A stretch of 64,000 bases of DNA from Lamellibrachia satsuma (GCA_033239005.1 BSQZ01000051.1:2208501-2272500); one strand, 5' to 3'; counted from the stretch's first letter, positions 1-11,142 are shown. The notes: generated from the letters alone by a model not told the origin. Program-made: numbers and translations.

Positions 1-150
1 AAAGGGTGATGAAACGGCAAAACCGTCGAGTTCTGCGAGAACCGTCGAGTTTTGCAAGAACCGTCGAGTTGTGGCTGCGAGAACCGTCGAGTTTTGCCAG
101 AACCGTCGAGGTTTGCAAGAACCGTCGAGTTCTGCTAGATGGATCGAGTC
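1..150. repeat. Minisatellite, about 19-bp unit with core ACCGTCGAG
   Basis: About seven imperfect copies of GAACCGTCGAGTTTTGCAA run from the window edge to about 140, so the array probably continues to the left. The core ACCGTCGAG also occurs in the 29-bp units of the foldback element arms (4650-5375 and 9977-10850). Confidence 0.8.
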
Positions 151-204
151 TGATTACCACTGAAAACATCGTTGTATGATGTGCAGCGAAGTAATGCCGC
201 AAAA

Positions 205-290
205 AGCATATTGTCGTGGCTTAGAGGTAGAGCGTTCGCTATACGATTGTGGGTTCCCGGGTTAAACCCGCGGTATTTCCGATTTATCTA
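205..290 (+). repeat. tRNA-like SINE head or tRNA pseudogene
   Basis: TGGCTTAGAGGTAGAGCG fits a pol III A box and GGTTCCCGGGTTAAACC resembles a B box, about 30 nt apart, followed by T-rich sequence. The arms do not fold into a clean cloverleaf, so I call it a tRNA-derived SINE head rather than a functional tRNA. Confidence 0.45.
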
Positions 291-783
291 ATTTTTTTTG
301 TGTGTAAAGTTCTTTATTATTATTATTATTAAATATGTTTATCAATTGTATTTAACGCAATATTAGCTTTTGTTTAATTTCGCTGGTTGGCAATGTGTAG
401 TACGAATTATTTCTAAGTGAGGCTTAGTAGCGACTAAACAACTAAACTAGTTATGACGTTAAGCAGCAAATAGGATGTGCAGCTAGAAACTATTTTATCC
501 AAAAATTGTAACACTTTTTTGCAATGGATATATTTATAAATAAATCATTATTATATGCGATCCTTGTGAAAGTATCACCAATGATCATATTTTGAGGTTA
601 CGTGCATACATTAAAATAATGTATACATTTATTTCAGGCGATGACTATTGACGCTATTACAAGAATAGGTTGGCATGTTACAGTTTTAAAAATACTATGT
701 TGTCAATATACAAGAATAGAAAAAGGAGTCAACATAAACAAAAACAGCATATCTTTTTGAAAATGTTCACACACACGCACGCA

Positions 784-815
<32 letters not shown>

Positions 816-2276
816 CAGCAAACAAATCGAGGTGCATTCTCAATTATTGAAAGTTTTATAATAAACAATGGTTTGGAAACCCAGAAACAATAATATCCAA
901 GTCCAAGACATTGGTTAGGCAATTATGCAAATTTCATAGACATCATATTATAACATGCAATGGTGATAACAAATAATGTTCCTAGCACAGACAATTGCCT
1001 GAATTAACATAAGTGGTAAAAAAATGAAAAATAAGGTTATCGTTAGATCCCTGTCAATTTAAATAGGTGATAATAAGTGGGGTGACATTATTTTCAATAT
1101 ACCTAGAATATGTTATAAATCCAAACTCAGTAAAAATAGTGTACATTATTAAAAAAAAAAAGTTATCCATTTCCACACATGCATGGTACACTTGCAATGA
1201 TTTTGGCCCATATGCTTTCATACTAATTGACATACTAATTATCGTTCATCCACGAAGTTGGTATAAAATTACTTGGTATGCCAAACATTTGCCTAAGACA
1301 TTTCAGATGTACAGACTACAGCCCGGGCCATGATAGGTTTTATTTCTTTGGAACTGGCTCAAATCAGATGGTAATTGCAAAACGTGATATACACGCTGAC
1401 GTTGTGTTGAATCTCAACACTATCATAAAAAATGTATAAAACAAAATAGATCTGCAATGCCAATGTGACATTTTCATTCATTTCACTCACTGACACTGTC
1501 TCGGTGCAACTGAATGTCTGCGTGTCACCGATGCCATTTTATGGTATTAGAGAATAAAACTTGACTTGAATGTTCAAGGTAAAACATATTGGCGTGCAAG
1601 CTACTATCATTTACCAGTTGCAGTGGAGCAATGTCGACGCTATGCCTATGGCTATGGCATTCTCACGGGTTAACACAAATCAAACTGTACATTGCCATTG
1701 GTAAGTTTTTCAGAAATAAACTATAGTCATACATTTTAATTATCCTGTCAACAAGCTAATTGTGTAGCATAATTTTAACTTTTCTTGTATAACTAGTCAC
1801 GTGAATGAAATATTATTTCAGAAACACATAATGAAGTTGTGTTGACTGCTGTGCTGTTGTGAATTTGCATTGCCATGCTAGCCATAGGCATATGTGTCAT
1901 TGATAACAATCTGCATATAAGCCTAACGTATTTACTTGATTTTTACTGCCCATGCACCTAGTTTAACAAAAAAGCTTTGTTACAGATAATGTTTCGATGC
2001 GAAGACACAAACCTTCCCGGTGAATCTTTCGTATAAAAGCATAAGTTACATGGTCACGGATGAGGCCAACATTCAACAATAAGGTAAGGTGGACGATAAT
2101 GAGGAAACCGCACCGGCCACCTCATAGACATAGACCATGGCTGTTTGCACTGCTAGTCTAATTTATATGTATGGTTTTGTTACGTTCTTCTTCCAACCTG
2201 TAGCCAAGGCAATTATGCAAGAAAATTGTCTTGTCGGCATACTTCAATTGTTGGTGACTGTCGGCGATAGTTTTAT
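291..2276. other. AT-rich sequence without recognised genes
   Basis: No coding similarity in six frames. It contains a short (CGCA)n/(CA)n tract at 769-818 and scattered ATT trinucleotides near 310-330. The short open frames here look like chance. Confidence 0.6.
769..818. repeat. (CGCA)n/(CA)n microsatellite
   Basis: Alternating CACA, then seven CGCA/CACG units, then CA repeats. A related (ACGC)n tract occurs at about 54961-54988. Confidence 0.9.
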
Positions 2277-2793
2277 TTTAAGGCGCCTCATCAATTCGAT
2301 TTTTTTAGTGTCATTTCAAATTCATTTTGCGAAAATTGAAATCTACCTATATAGTAGGTTAGTATCCACTAAGACATGATAGCTCCTTTGTGCAACTTTC
2401 GAACTATGTATAGTTTTTGTGAAACCATCATACAGAGACTATTAAATTATTTTATTCTGCATGCAGAATGTATTGAAATGAAAATGGAAACGCTGAAAAC
2501 GAATTTCACCCTATGTGAAATTTCATGTGATCGACGAGAGCATGGGCCATGGAAGTCACGCCCATGATCGGCCTTTACCCCACGAAGGGCTTACCGTTTT
2601 AGATATCCACTATTTTGAGCCTTACCATATCTAACGACTAAAGTCAATTCTTTCGATGATTTGAACAAAAATACGCACTTTTTAATTAAACCGCCAGCGG
2701 ATATTACTTGAACTATTCACACACTACATATTAGAACATTAACGAACCGGATTTGCGATAGGCTAAATCGGTTGAGGATGCAGTTTTCGTTAT
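2277..2793. mobile_element. MITE family A, copy 1
   Basis: About 515 bp that align along their length with 16060-16603. Both copies share the segment around TCAATTCTTTCGATGATTT and TTTGTGCAACTTT. The ends are weakly inverted: the left begins TTAAGGCGCCTCATCAATTC, and the complement of the right end reads AACTGCATCCTCAACCGATT. No coding capacity. The family assignment is open. Confidence 0.6.
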
Positions 2794-2796
2794 ATT

Positions 2797-3200
2797 GCGA
2801 TAGTATCGCGATAGATGTATAATAGATTATTTCATGACTATCGCGATGGTATTGCGATAGTCTCACGGAATAGCGAATAGTCAGGAAACCGTCCGAAACC
2901 TTAGTTGATGGAGGTAGTTGATTAAAAATGCTGAATCCGTGAATGACGCTGCTCTAATTGGTGATGTTAGGTCAATAAATAAATAAAATTACCCAGCATA
3001 ATTGAAAAAGGTGTTTATTTATGTTACTACAGTGGCACAAGTAGCCATGCTGGATTGTTTTGCCAACTATCGTTACTATCGATAGCTCAGTGTACTATCG
3101 ACGATAACTATCGATAATTCAATTTAATATCGATAGTATGGCATCGTTACATCGACTATTGCGATGCACCGATAGTTTTGTGTGTTGTTACACCCTTAGC
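2797..3200. mobile_element. hAT-like MITE remnant rich in TATCGATA palindromes
   Basis: Two clusters (2797-2880 and 3065-3180) of CTATCGATAG, ATCGCGATAG and similar self-complementary words end at CGATAGTTTTGTGTGTTGTT followed by ACACCCTTAG (about 3199). From memory, GGGTGTAACAACA... with TATCG-rich subterminal repeats is typical of hAT non-autonomous elements. No matching left end was found and no 8-bp TSD was seen. Confidence 0.35.
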
Positions 3201-3900
3201 TTCGATACAATAGATAACACAGAATGACCTTGTTACAGTGTCATTAACAGACAACTCTTGTGTTGTTTCCATTAATAACAGACCCTCAGTCACGGGTGGG
3301 TTCCATACCAGCTGCTATCTAGGTAATTGTTATCCCTGGTAAACGGAAGCCTTTAAAACAAGACCATAGTTCACGTGGACTCTTAGTCAATTAGTCATCG
3401 GGGTAGCTGGGTGCAGGGTGACAAAGTTTATCTCAGCCCCATATCAGGGCAGTAAATAAGGAACCAGTTTCACACCAGTTCACACGAGTCACTCGAGTTC
3501 AAGGCTGGTGAATTCACGTGTGGAACTGAGGGAACTCGTACGTTTCTAGTTGTACGTGTATTCACGTGTACAGTTTTGTAAGGTTCATCTTAGTGCGAAG
3601 TTGCATACGGTCAGCAATTAAAAAATGGTTTACCTTAAAGTGGTTGCCAATTGTGCGAATGGCAGTATTGAAAAGCAACGGTCGGCAGGCTGGCTGCTAC
3701 GCAAACAATTATGGGCGTTTTTGGCCCCTGTGCCCGGGAAAGTTTTAAAAATGATTATTAGTGGTAGATGAAGTTGTTAGTTATAGATAGCCGTAGGAGA
3801 GCTGCACGAGAGCTGTGGAAGAACTGTAGTAGAGTAGTTGTAGTTGTTGTAATGTGTATGGACTTCGACCAAGATTATTTGAAACTCACGGAACGAGGAC
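3201..3900. other. Unique sequence, no feature recognised
   Basis: Contains several CACGTG and ACGTGTA words around 3515-3570 and a run of GTAGTTGTAGTTGT around 3830-3850, but no gene, tRNA or repeat that I can name. Confidence 0.5.
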
Positions 3901-3903
3901 ATA

Positions 3904-4612
3904 ATGACAACTACATCGCCATACTCAAGTCTAGAGACGTTTTGGACGGTCACAATCAGATCGTTGTCTTGCGACACTTCGACGATTCTGGAGCCGAGGC
4001 CGGACGCTGGACGTATAACTGCAATATCCATGGGACGGACAGGCAACCAAATGTTCCTGTATGCAGGAACGGCATGCATCCAGGGATCTCTACAACCAAC
4101 CCACTACTGAACCTGTCGACCTCAACGTCACCGTGGTCCAGAGTAACCGCCCGGGGCGAGGTTGGGTCCAATTCTTTCCCGACCGTTACAGATATGACAG
4201 GCTCACAGAATACTTGGATCCACGGGTCAATGTCGAACTGGTACGAAATTTGATAAAGTGGAATTATTCTCGTAACGTATTGCGAGATCTCGTTCAAAAC
4301 CACTTCCGTTTCCGCGAAGCCATCCAGCAAGAAGCGGACAACTTCTTGTGTCGCAGTTCGGAAACTCGCCACCAGACGTCGCAGTGATCGCAGTGCATAT
4401 CCGGCGTACATGCAGAATGGCATGGCTTATTGAAAAAGAGCGTCCAAACTCGATGCCAGACAGAATGTTCTTCAGTCAGTCAACCGCCTCTTTGACAATC
4501 CAACTACATATACTGTTTGTTCTGACGGTGTGAAATGGTCAAAGGTAAACTTCGTCACGGAACCTCCAACTGTGCTCTCCGTTGGGCACCGTCAAAAATC
4601 CAACATGAAATA
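3904..4612 (+). pseudogene. Alpha-1,2-fucosyltransferase-like (glycosyltransferase family 11) pseudogene
   Basis: Seen: pieces of one protein in three successive reading frames. Near 4033 frame 1 reads ISMGRTGNQMFLYAGTA, matching the GR.GNQMF.YA motif near the GT11 N-terminus. The next frame (4061-4345) gives FRFREAIQQEADNFL. Then a frame holding VIAVHIRRT (about 4394-4420) matches the family's H.RR GDP-fucose-site motif. From 4452 a third frame gives NRLFDNPTTYTVCSDGVKWS and runs to TAA at 4610. Family knowledge: these type II Golgi enzymes add fucose to galactose. The frame changes and the missing N-terminal anchor and C-terminal third mean it is broken. It stops about 15 bp before the foldback element, which may have truncated it. 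Confidence 0.7.
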
Positions 4613-4649
4613 ACGCTGAATTGAAATGCATTTGTCAAAAAGTGGTTGA

Positions 4650-5375
4650 TATATTGCACCTCAGGGTGACTCCCTGTGGCTGAACCGTCCAGAGTAACGT
4701 CCCGGTTTCCTTACCGTCGAGAGTGACTCCCCAGTTCCCTGCTGTCGAGAGTGACTCTCCTGTTTCCCAACCGGCGAGAATGACTCCCAGTTTCCCTGCC
4801 ATCGAGAATGACTCCTCTGTTTCCCTACCATCGAGGATGACTCAACGGTTTCCCTGCCGTCGAGAATGATTCCCCGGTTTCCCTGCCGTCGAGAGTGACT
4901 CCCTGGTTTACCTGCCGTCGAGAGTGACTCCCCCAGTTGCCGTAACATCGATAGTGACTCCACGGAGGCTGCACCGTCGAGAGGGACTCCCCGGAGGATG
5001 TACCATCGAGAGTGACTCCCTGGAGGCTGCGCTGTCGAGAGTGACTCCCCGGATGATGTACCGTCAAGAGTGATTCCCCGGAGGTTGTGCAGTCGAGAGT
5101 GACTCACCGGAGGATGTACCGTCGAGAGGGACTCCCCAGCGGAGGATGCACCACAGAGAGTGACTCTCCGGAGGCTGCACCGTCTCGAATGACTCCCCGG
5201 AGGATTAACCGTAGAGAGCGATTCACCGGAGGCTGCGCCGTGGAGAGGGACTCCCCGGAGGCTGCGCCGTCGAGAATATCTCCCCGGAGACTGCACCGTT
5301 GTACCATCGAGAGTTATTCCCCGGAGGCTGCATCATCCAGAGTGACTCCCAGGAGGATGTACCGTCGAGGGTGAC
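4650..5375 (+). repeat. Left foldback arm, outer 29-bp minisatellite
   Basis: About 25 imperfect units of GTGACTCCCCGGAGGCTGCA followed by CCGTCGAGA. Variant units (GGTTTCCCTGCCGTCGAGA and similar) cluster in the outer third. The same variants appear in the same outer position of the right arm, so the two arms have kept a mirrored order. Confidence 0.9.
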
Positions 5376-5490
5376 TTTCATGAGACGGCGTAAGTTTACG
5401 CTCAACTAGGATTACTATTATTTATTAACGTAACTTTACGACCAATTCTACTTACGACGTCGTAAATAGGACTTACGCCGTCTCATGAAA
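5376..5490. mobile_element. Nested palindromic MITE in the left foldback arm
   Basis: 115 bp bounded by perfect inverted repeats: TTTCATGAGACGGCGTAAGT at the left, and its exact complement at the right end. An inner palindrome TTACGACGTCGTAA is also present. The same 113-bp element sits at 9437-9549 in the other arm. Confidence 0.7.
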
Positions 5491-6036
5491 CCGGCTCCAG
5501 GATATTTGCGTCAGGTCGTCGTCATGTGAAGTCGGTTACGTGGAAGCGTGGACCGTTTGTTAATAGCGGAGAGGTTTTACGCTCCAGATGCCACGTGACT
5601 ACACGCTTCAATAACCTGGCAGTTTCTTGTTAGACTCCGTTTCGAATCACATAACCGGTGCTTCTCATTTTGGTGGCTGGACCCCGGTATATGCAAGTGA
5701 CAAATTCGCAATGTTTCTTAAATGTACCGACTTGACATCAATTACTCCAGATATCGCCTTAAATAATAATAATTATTATTAAATGATGTAGTTTATGCAG
5801 CCATCTTACAACACAGTCTGCCTTTAACAATAAAATGGCCAACAAAGCCGGAAGAGAGATAAATGTGCTACTCACGTACATTTTAAATTTCCTAATGCGA
5901 TTGTTTTTTGATGGGAGTCACATTCCCATCTGGATAATAAATACTGTTGTTGGATGCTCTCAAAAAAAACTCCCTCTAAAAAACAACTCCCGAGTGTAAT
6001 TTTCTGTGTAGACTATGTAATATTTTTGTTTGTTTG
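5491..6036 (+). repeat. Left foldback arm, inner unique domain
   Basis: Matches the complement of 8990-9436. Landmarks in both are CCGGCTCCAGGATATTTGCG, GTTTCGAATCACATAACCGG and GCAGCCATCTTA followed by CTGCCTTTAACAATAA. The left copy carries small insertions and deletions relative to the right. Confidence 0.8.
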
Positions 6037-7240
6037 TCACATAAAACAAGTCTATCCAACTACAAAACCGCAGACGGTGCTGGAGTCACATAAAACAAGT
6101 CTATCCAACTACAAAACCGCAGACGGTGCTGGAGTCACATAAAACAAGTCTATCCAACTACAAAACCGCAGACGGTGCTGGAGTCACATAAAACAAGTCT
6201 ATCCAACTACAAAACCGCAGACGGTGCTGGAGTCACATAAAACAAGTATATCCAACTACAAAACCGCAGACGGTGCTGGAGTCACATAAAACAAGTATAT
6301 CCAATTACAAAACCACAGACGGTGCTGGAGTCACATAAAACAAGTATATCCAACTACAAAACCGCAGACGGTGCTGGAATCACATACAGCCAAGTCTATC
6401 CAACTACAAAACCGCAGACGGTGCTGGAGTCACATAAAACAAGTCTGTCCAACTACAAAACCGCAGACGGTGCTGGAGTCTCATAAAACAAGTCTGTCCA
6501 ACTACAAAACCGCAGACGGTGCTGGAGTCACATAAAACAAGTCTGTCCAACTACAAAACCGCAGACGGTGCTGGAGTCACATAAAACAAGTCTGTCCAAC
6601 TACAAAACCGCAGACGGTGCTGGAGTCACATAAAACAAGTCTGTCCAACTACAAAACCGCAGACGGTGCTGGAGCCACATAAAACAAGTCTATCCAACTA
6701 CAAAACCGCAGACGGTGCTGGAGTCACATAAAACAAGTATATCCAACTACAAAACCGCAGACGGTGCTGGAGTCACATAAAACAAGTCTATCCAACTACA
6801 AAACCGCAGACGGTGCTGGAGTCACATAAAACAAGTCTATCCAACTACAAAACCGCAGACGGTGCTGGAGTCACATAAAACAAGTCTATATCCAACTACA
6901 AAACCGCAGACGGTGCTGGAGTCACATAAAACAAGTATATCCAACTACAAAACCGCAGACGGTGCTGGAGTCACATAAAACAAGTCTATCCAACTACAAA
7001 ACTGCAGACGGTGCTGGATTCACATACAAACAAGTCTACCCAACTACAAAACCGCAGACTGTGCTGGAGTCACATACAGTCAAGTCTACCCAATTTGAAA
7101 ACCGAAGACGGTGCTGTAGTCACATACAGCCAAGTTTATCCAGTTACAAGACCACAGACGGTGCATGAGTCACACACATCCATGTCTAACCAATTACAAA
7201 ACTGCAGACGGTGCTGGAGTCTCACATATTCGTGTCTAAC
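6037..7240 (+). repeat. 49-bp tandem array inside the foldback element, about 24 copies
   Basis: The unit starts CACATAAAACAAGTCTATCC and continues AACTACAAAACCGCAGACGG then TGCTGGAGT. Central copies are nearly identical; the last four or five (from about 7010) are diverged, suggesting growth from the left or centre. Only two inverted copies remain on the opposite side (about 8785-8875). Confidence 0.95.
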
Positions 7241-8780
7241 CAATACAGTACAGTCTAACCAATACAGTACAGTCTAATCAATACAGTTTTCGCTGATCCG
7301 TCGTGTTAAGGAAGAAGCAACAAGAAGAAGTAGACAAACTATTGAAGATTTCGTAGTAAATCTGTAGCTTTGCATGATCTTTTGCAAAGCAGAATCGTTG
7401 TCAGCATTGACGTTACCTCTCCTAAAGTATTTATTTCAGTAGTAATGAAATAGCTCGCAAGATCAGAAGCTACTGCCAATTAATTAGTGTTTTGACTGTT
7501 GTGTATCGGCCTTCAACACGACCGTCCGATTGCTCAGTCCGTTGTTGGTGCTTGTTGGACAGTCATTTGACAGAGAGTTATTCGCAGGACCGCGCTCGTA
7601 CTTGTCGAGCCTGAGATGAGCTCCCACTATTGGCTTCCATTCGGCACTCTTTGATCGCAGCAGCAGTGACGACGCACGAAGCCGGTGGCGGTACAGCATT
7701 TGTACTGTCAGCTGAGCGAAAGTCATAGAACCCGTGGCGGTCAGAGAAAGGGGTATGCTGAAGAACAACCTGAAAAGGCCGTATCAACACCATTAACTGG
7801 GAAGACCAGCCAGCCGACCGCCGACTTTGGCGCCACACAATCCAAAAGGTGGCGCCACATACTGGAGCCTGGATAATCGTTGTCTCGTTTATCCGACTCT
7901 CGCTCGGCTTCGTGAATCCGCCTAAAAGAGAGTCTGGCCGCAGAGGCGTGGTCTCGTTGTTGCCAGCTGTCACCACTCCATCTTTTGTCGGCGTTCCCGT
8001 AAAGCGCCAGCTGCCAATCAGCGTCATTATCGAGATGCTACACTAAACATTTGTTTTGCCTGATTTTTTCTTTTCAGTCGGACAGTTGTGTCAATATAAA
8101 AAATTAAAGTGTAAAGTTAATTCAGATTGCATAATATCAATTGATAAAAGTTAATTCTTATTTTATGAATTATTCAAATGCCCGGATGACATCGTAATTA
8201 GCTACTTATGTATACGCCCAGAATCTTGGCGCATACATAATTTCAGTCACAATGAGAACCCCACTCTCCACCCAGGCGAAGACGTGTGCGACAAACGGTG
8301 GCGCCACAGCGCGGAGCCTGGATAATCGAGGCTAGGATAATCGATGCTAAATGCAACAACTGGGTGTGCCATCTGGCGATTACATTAGACGTGTCCGTCT
8401 AGCACTCCCATCTACCGGATAGTTCAGCACAAAAGATGGCGTACTGGCTATGTGACGTGCAGACTGCAGGTTTTCACTCAACCGGTTTTCACCTTTTGTG
8501 ATTGTACAGTCCGCATATGTGGAAGCATTCTATTTGTTGGTCCACAGCGGCGGATTCGTTGATGGGTTAAGATACTTTGAAGACGCAGTCGACATACTTG
8601 CGTTCTCAATCCACGAATATGTACTTTGTCTTAGCTTACAATACAGCTTGGGACAGGTCCACGTTAGTTAACACCTTTGCCAGAATTACGCTTCTCAACG
8701 ACGGTTTCGAGGGCACGTAGTGCGTGTAGCACGGAATATTCCACTCGTAACTGAATTGATTGTATTTTTTACAGTGTTGT
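7241..8780. other. Central domain of the foldback element
   Basis: No protein family recognised in any frame; the longest open frame (minus, 8027-7578) is chance-like and overlaps others. Two direct copies of GGTGGCGCCAC...GGAGCCTGGATAATCG occur near 7850 and 8299, so this domain itself carries an older repeat. Confidence 0.5.
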
Positions 8781-8784
8781 AGTT

Positions 8785-8875
8785 TAGTAGACAACGCTGC
8801 GTGTGACTCCAGCACCGTCTGCGGTTGTGTAATTGGATAGACTTGGCTGTGTGTGACTCCAGCACCGTCTGCAGT
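8785..8875 (-). repeat. Two inverted copies of the 49-bp unit
   Basis: GTGACTCCAGCACCGTCTGC occurs twice about 49 bp apart, the complement of the unit amplified at 6037-7240. It marks the mirror position in the right arm. Confidence 0.85.
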
Positions 8876-8989
8876 TTGATCACTTTGTTGTTTGGATTTT
8901 GGATGATTAATATCGTAGTATTAATAACGAAAAACAAAACTTCCGTGGCTAATTTCCAATTACAAAATTCATCACGTGGAAACATGATT

Positions 8990-9436
8990 AAAACATCTAT
9001 ATCGTTCCGTGTTGTCCATCTACGTGAGCAGCACTGAACATTATCGCTCTTCCGGCATTGTTGATCATATTATTGTTAAAGGCAGAATGTGTTCTAAGAT
9101 GGCTGCACAAACTATATAATTTAATAATAATAATTATTATTATTAATTTGATAATTGTGGACTAGGCTATATCATAATTTAATGCGATGTCTAGAATAGT
9201 TCATGACAAACCGATAAATTTAAGAAACATTGCGATTTTGTCCCTTGCACGCACCAAAATGAGAAGCACCGGTTATGTGATTCGAAACGGAGTCTAACAA
9301 GAAACTGCCAGGTTATTGAAGCGCGTAGTCACGTGGCGTCTGGAGCGTAAAACCTCTCCGCCATTAACAAAGAGTCCACGCAACCACGTAACCGACGCCG
9401 CATGACGACGACCTCACGCAAATATCCTGGAGCCGG
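8990..9436 (-). repeat. Right foldback arm, inner unique domain
   Basis: The complement of this stretch aligns with 5491-5890, including GTTAGACTCCGTTTCGAATC and the AATAATAATTATTATT tract. Point differences and short indels separate the arms. Confidence 0.8.
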
Positions 9437-9549
9437 TTTCATGAGACGGCGTAAGTCCTATTTACGACGTCGTAAGTAGAATTGGTCGTAAAGTTACGTT
9501 AATATAATAGTAATCCTAGTTGAGCGTAAACTTACGCCGTCTCATGAAA
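9437..9549. mobile_element. Nested palindromic MITE in the right foldback arm
   Basis: The inverted counterpart of 5376-5490 with the same 20-bp ends. Its presence in both arms means the arms were copied from one another, or the MITE was captured before the inverted structure formed. Confidence 0.7.
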
Positions 9550-9976
9550 CCAACTCCTGGACTCTACGAAATCGATATTTCACAGGTTCAGTGAGATGGA
9601 GTATGCTCAAATGGCAGTTTGTTGTTAGTACATAGTTAATTATACTATAACGTATTATAAATAAGTTAAATAAATATAATAATATTCAACCCTGTGGTAA
9701 AACCAAGTCATACAGGATATGTTTCATTCCCAGAATTGTGGTAAACTAGAATTATCTTCCTACAGAGGTGGTGCAGGCCCCAATATTGGCGATCCTTCCA
9801 ATCCTATATACGGTTTTCCCTGCTGCGCACCAGCACCACATATAACAGTCCTCAACTAGATGAGGAGGTTAACGTGGTATTTGGAAGAAAAAGAATAGTT
9901 AATAGATCCGCTCGGCGTCCGATCACCGGAGATCCGAACCGCAGTCCAGCCACTGGAGATCCGCTCACGACACTCC
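9550..9976. other. 427-bp segment present only in the right foldback arm
   Basis: In the left arm the palindromic MITE touches the 29-bp array directly. Here this AT-rich segment lies between them. It shows no coding similarity and no recognised ends, so it is either an insertion in this arm or a deletion in the other. Confidence 0.55.
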
Positions 9977-10855
9977 ACGGTACAGCCTCCGAGGAGTAAC
10001 TATCTCGGTACAACCTCCGGGGAGTCACTCTCGACGGTACAACCTCCGGGGAGTCACTCTCTACGGTACAGCCTCCGTGCAGCCTCCGGGGAGTCACTCT
10101 CGACGGTGCAGCCTCCGGGGAGTCACTCTCGACGGTGCAGCCTCCGGGGAACCACTCTCATCGGTGCAGCCTCCGGGGATTCATTCTAGACGGTACGTCC
10201 TTCCGGGAGTCCCTCTCAACGATACATCCTCCGGGGAATCACTATCGATGGTGCAGCCTCCGGGGAGTTATTCTCCACGGCGCAGCCTACCGGCAGTCCC
10301 TCTCGACGGCGCAGCCTCCGGTGAGTCATTCTCTACGGTGCAGCCTCCGGGGAGTCACTCTCGACGGTGCAGCCTCCGGTGAGTCACTCTCTACGGTGCA
10401 GCCTCCGGGGAGTCACTCTCGGCGGTGCAGCCTCCGGTGAGTCACTCTCGACGGTGCAGCCTCCGGGGAGTCACTCTCGGCGGTGCAGCCTCCGGGGAGT
10501 CACTCTCGGCGGTGCAGCCTCTGGGCAGTCTCTCTCGACGGTGTAACCTCCGTGGAGTCACTATCGATGGTACGGCAACTGGGGAGTCACTCTCGGCGGT
10601 GCAGCCTCTGGGCAGTCTCTCTCGACGGTGTAACCTCCGTGGAGTCACTATCGATGGTACGGCAACTGGGGAGTCACTCTTGACGGCAGGGAAACCGGGG
10701 AGTCACTCTCGACGGCAGGGAAACCAGGAGTCACTCTCGGCGGCATGGAAACTGGGAGTCACTCTCGATGGTATGAAAATCGGGGAGTCACTCTCTACGG
10801 TACATCCTCCGGGGAGTTACTCTCAACGGTGCAACCTCCGGGAGTCACTTTGAGG
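9977..10855 (-). repeat. Right foldback arm, outer 29-bp minisatellite
   Basis: About 30 units of GCAGCCTCCGGGGAGTCACT followed by CTCGACGGT, the complement of the left arm. A duplication of about 90 bp is visible inside (10500-10590 against 10585-10675). It is followed by the terminal TGAGGTGCAATATATCAGCC. Confidence 0.9.
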
Positions 10856-10921
10856 TGCAATATATCAGCCACTCTTTGACAAACGCATTGTACTGACTGT
10901 GGTCGAGCTCTTTTCACTAGG

Positions 10922-11142
<221 letters not shown>

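Larger units (their letters stand above)
4625..10889. mobile_element. Foldback transposon-like element with very long inverted arms, 6.3 kb
   Basis: Left end AATGCATTTGTCAAAAAGTG, continuing TTGATATATTGCACCTCA, is matched in inverse orientation at 10889-10850 with few differences. The inverted arms then consist of a 29-bp minisatellite, a 115-bp palindromic MITE and about 0.5 kb of unique sequence close to 90% alike by eye. Known precedents for long terminal inverted repeats built from tandem subrepeats are Drosophila FB and sea urchin TU elements. No transposase or other coding similarity is seen in the centre, so it appears non-autonomous. I found no convincing target-site duplication. Confidence 0.75.

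Noticed and set aside
213..280. Functional tRNA gene
   Set aside because: A and B boxes can be read but the acceptor and anticodon arms do not pair properly.
3768..4253. 161-codon plus frame and 155-codon minus frame (3956-4423) as genes
   Set aside because: They overlap the GT11-like relic in other frames and match nothing themselves.
4661..5296. 211-codon minus frame and similar frames at 10077-10853
   Set aside because: Translation of the 29-bp minisatellite of the foldback arms; open frames appear on both strands and in several phases.
6037..7240. 49-bp regular repeats as a CRISPR array
   Set aside because: Units are contiguous with no unique spacers, and the context is an animal genome. 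The 49-bp array at 17572-17963 was rejected for the same reason.
7578..8027. 149-codon minus frame in the foldback centre as a transposase
   Set aside because: No recognised motif (no DDE, zinc finger or helix-turn-helix), and competing frames overlap it.
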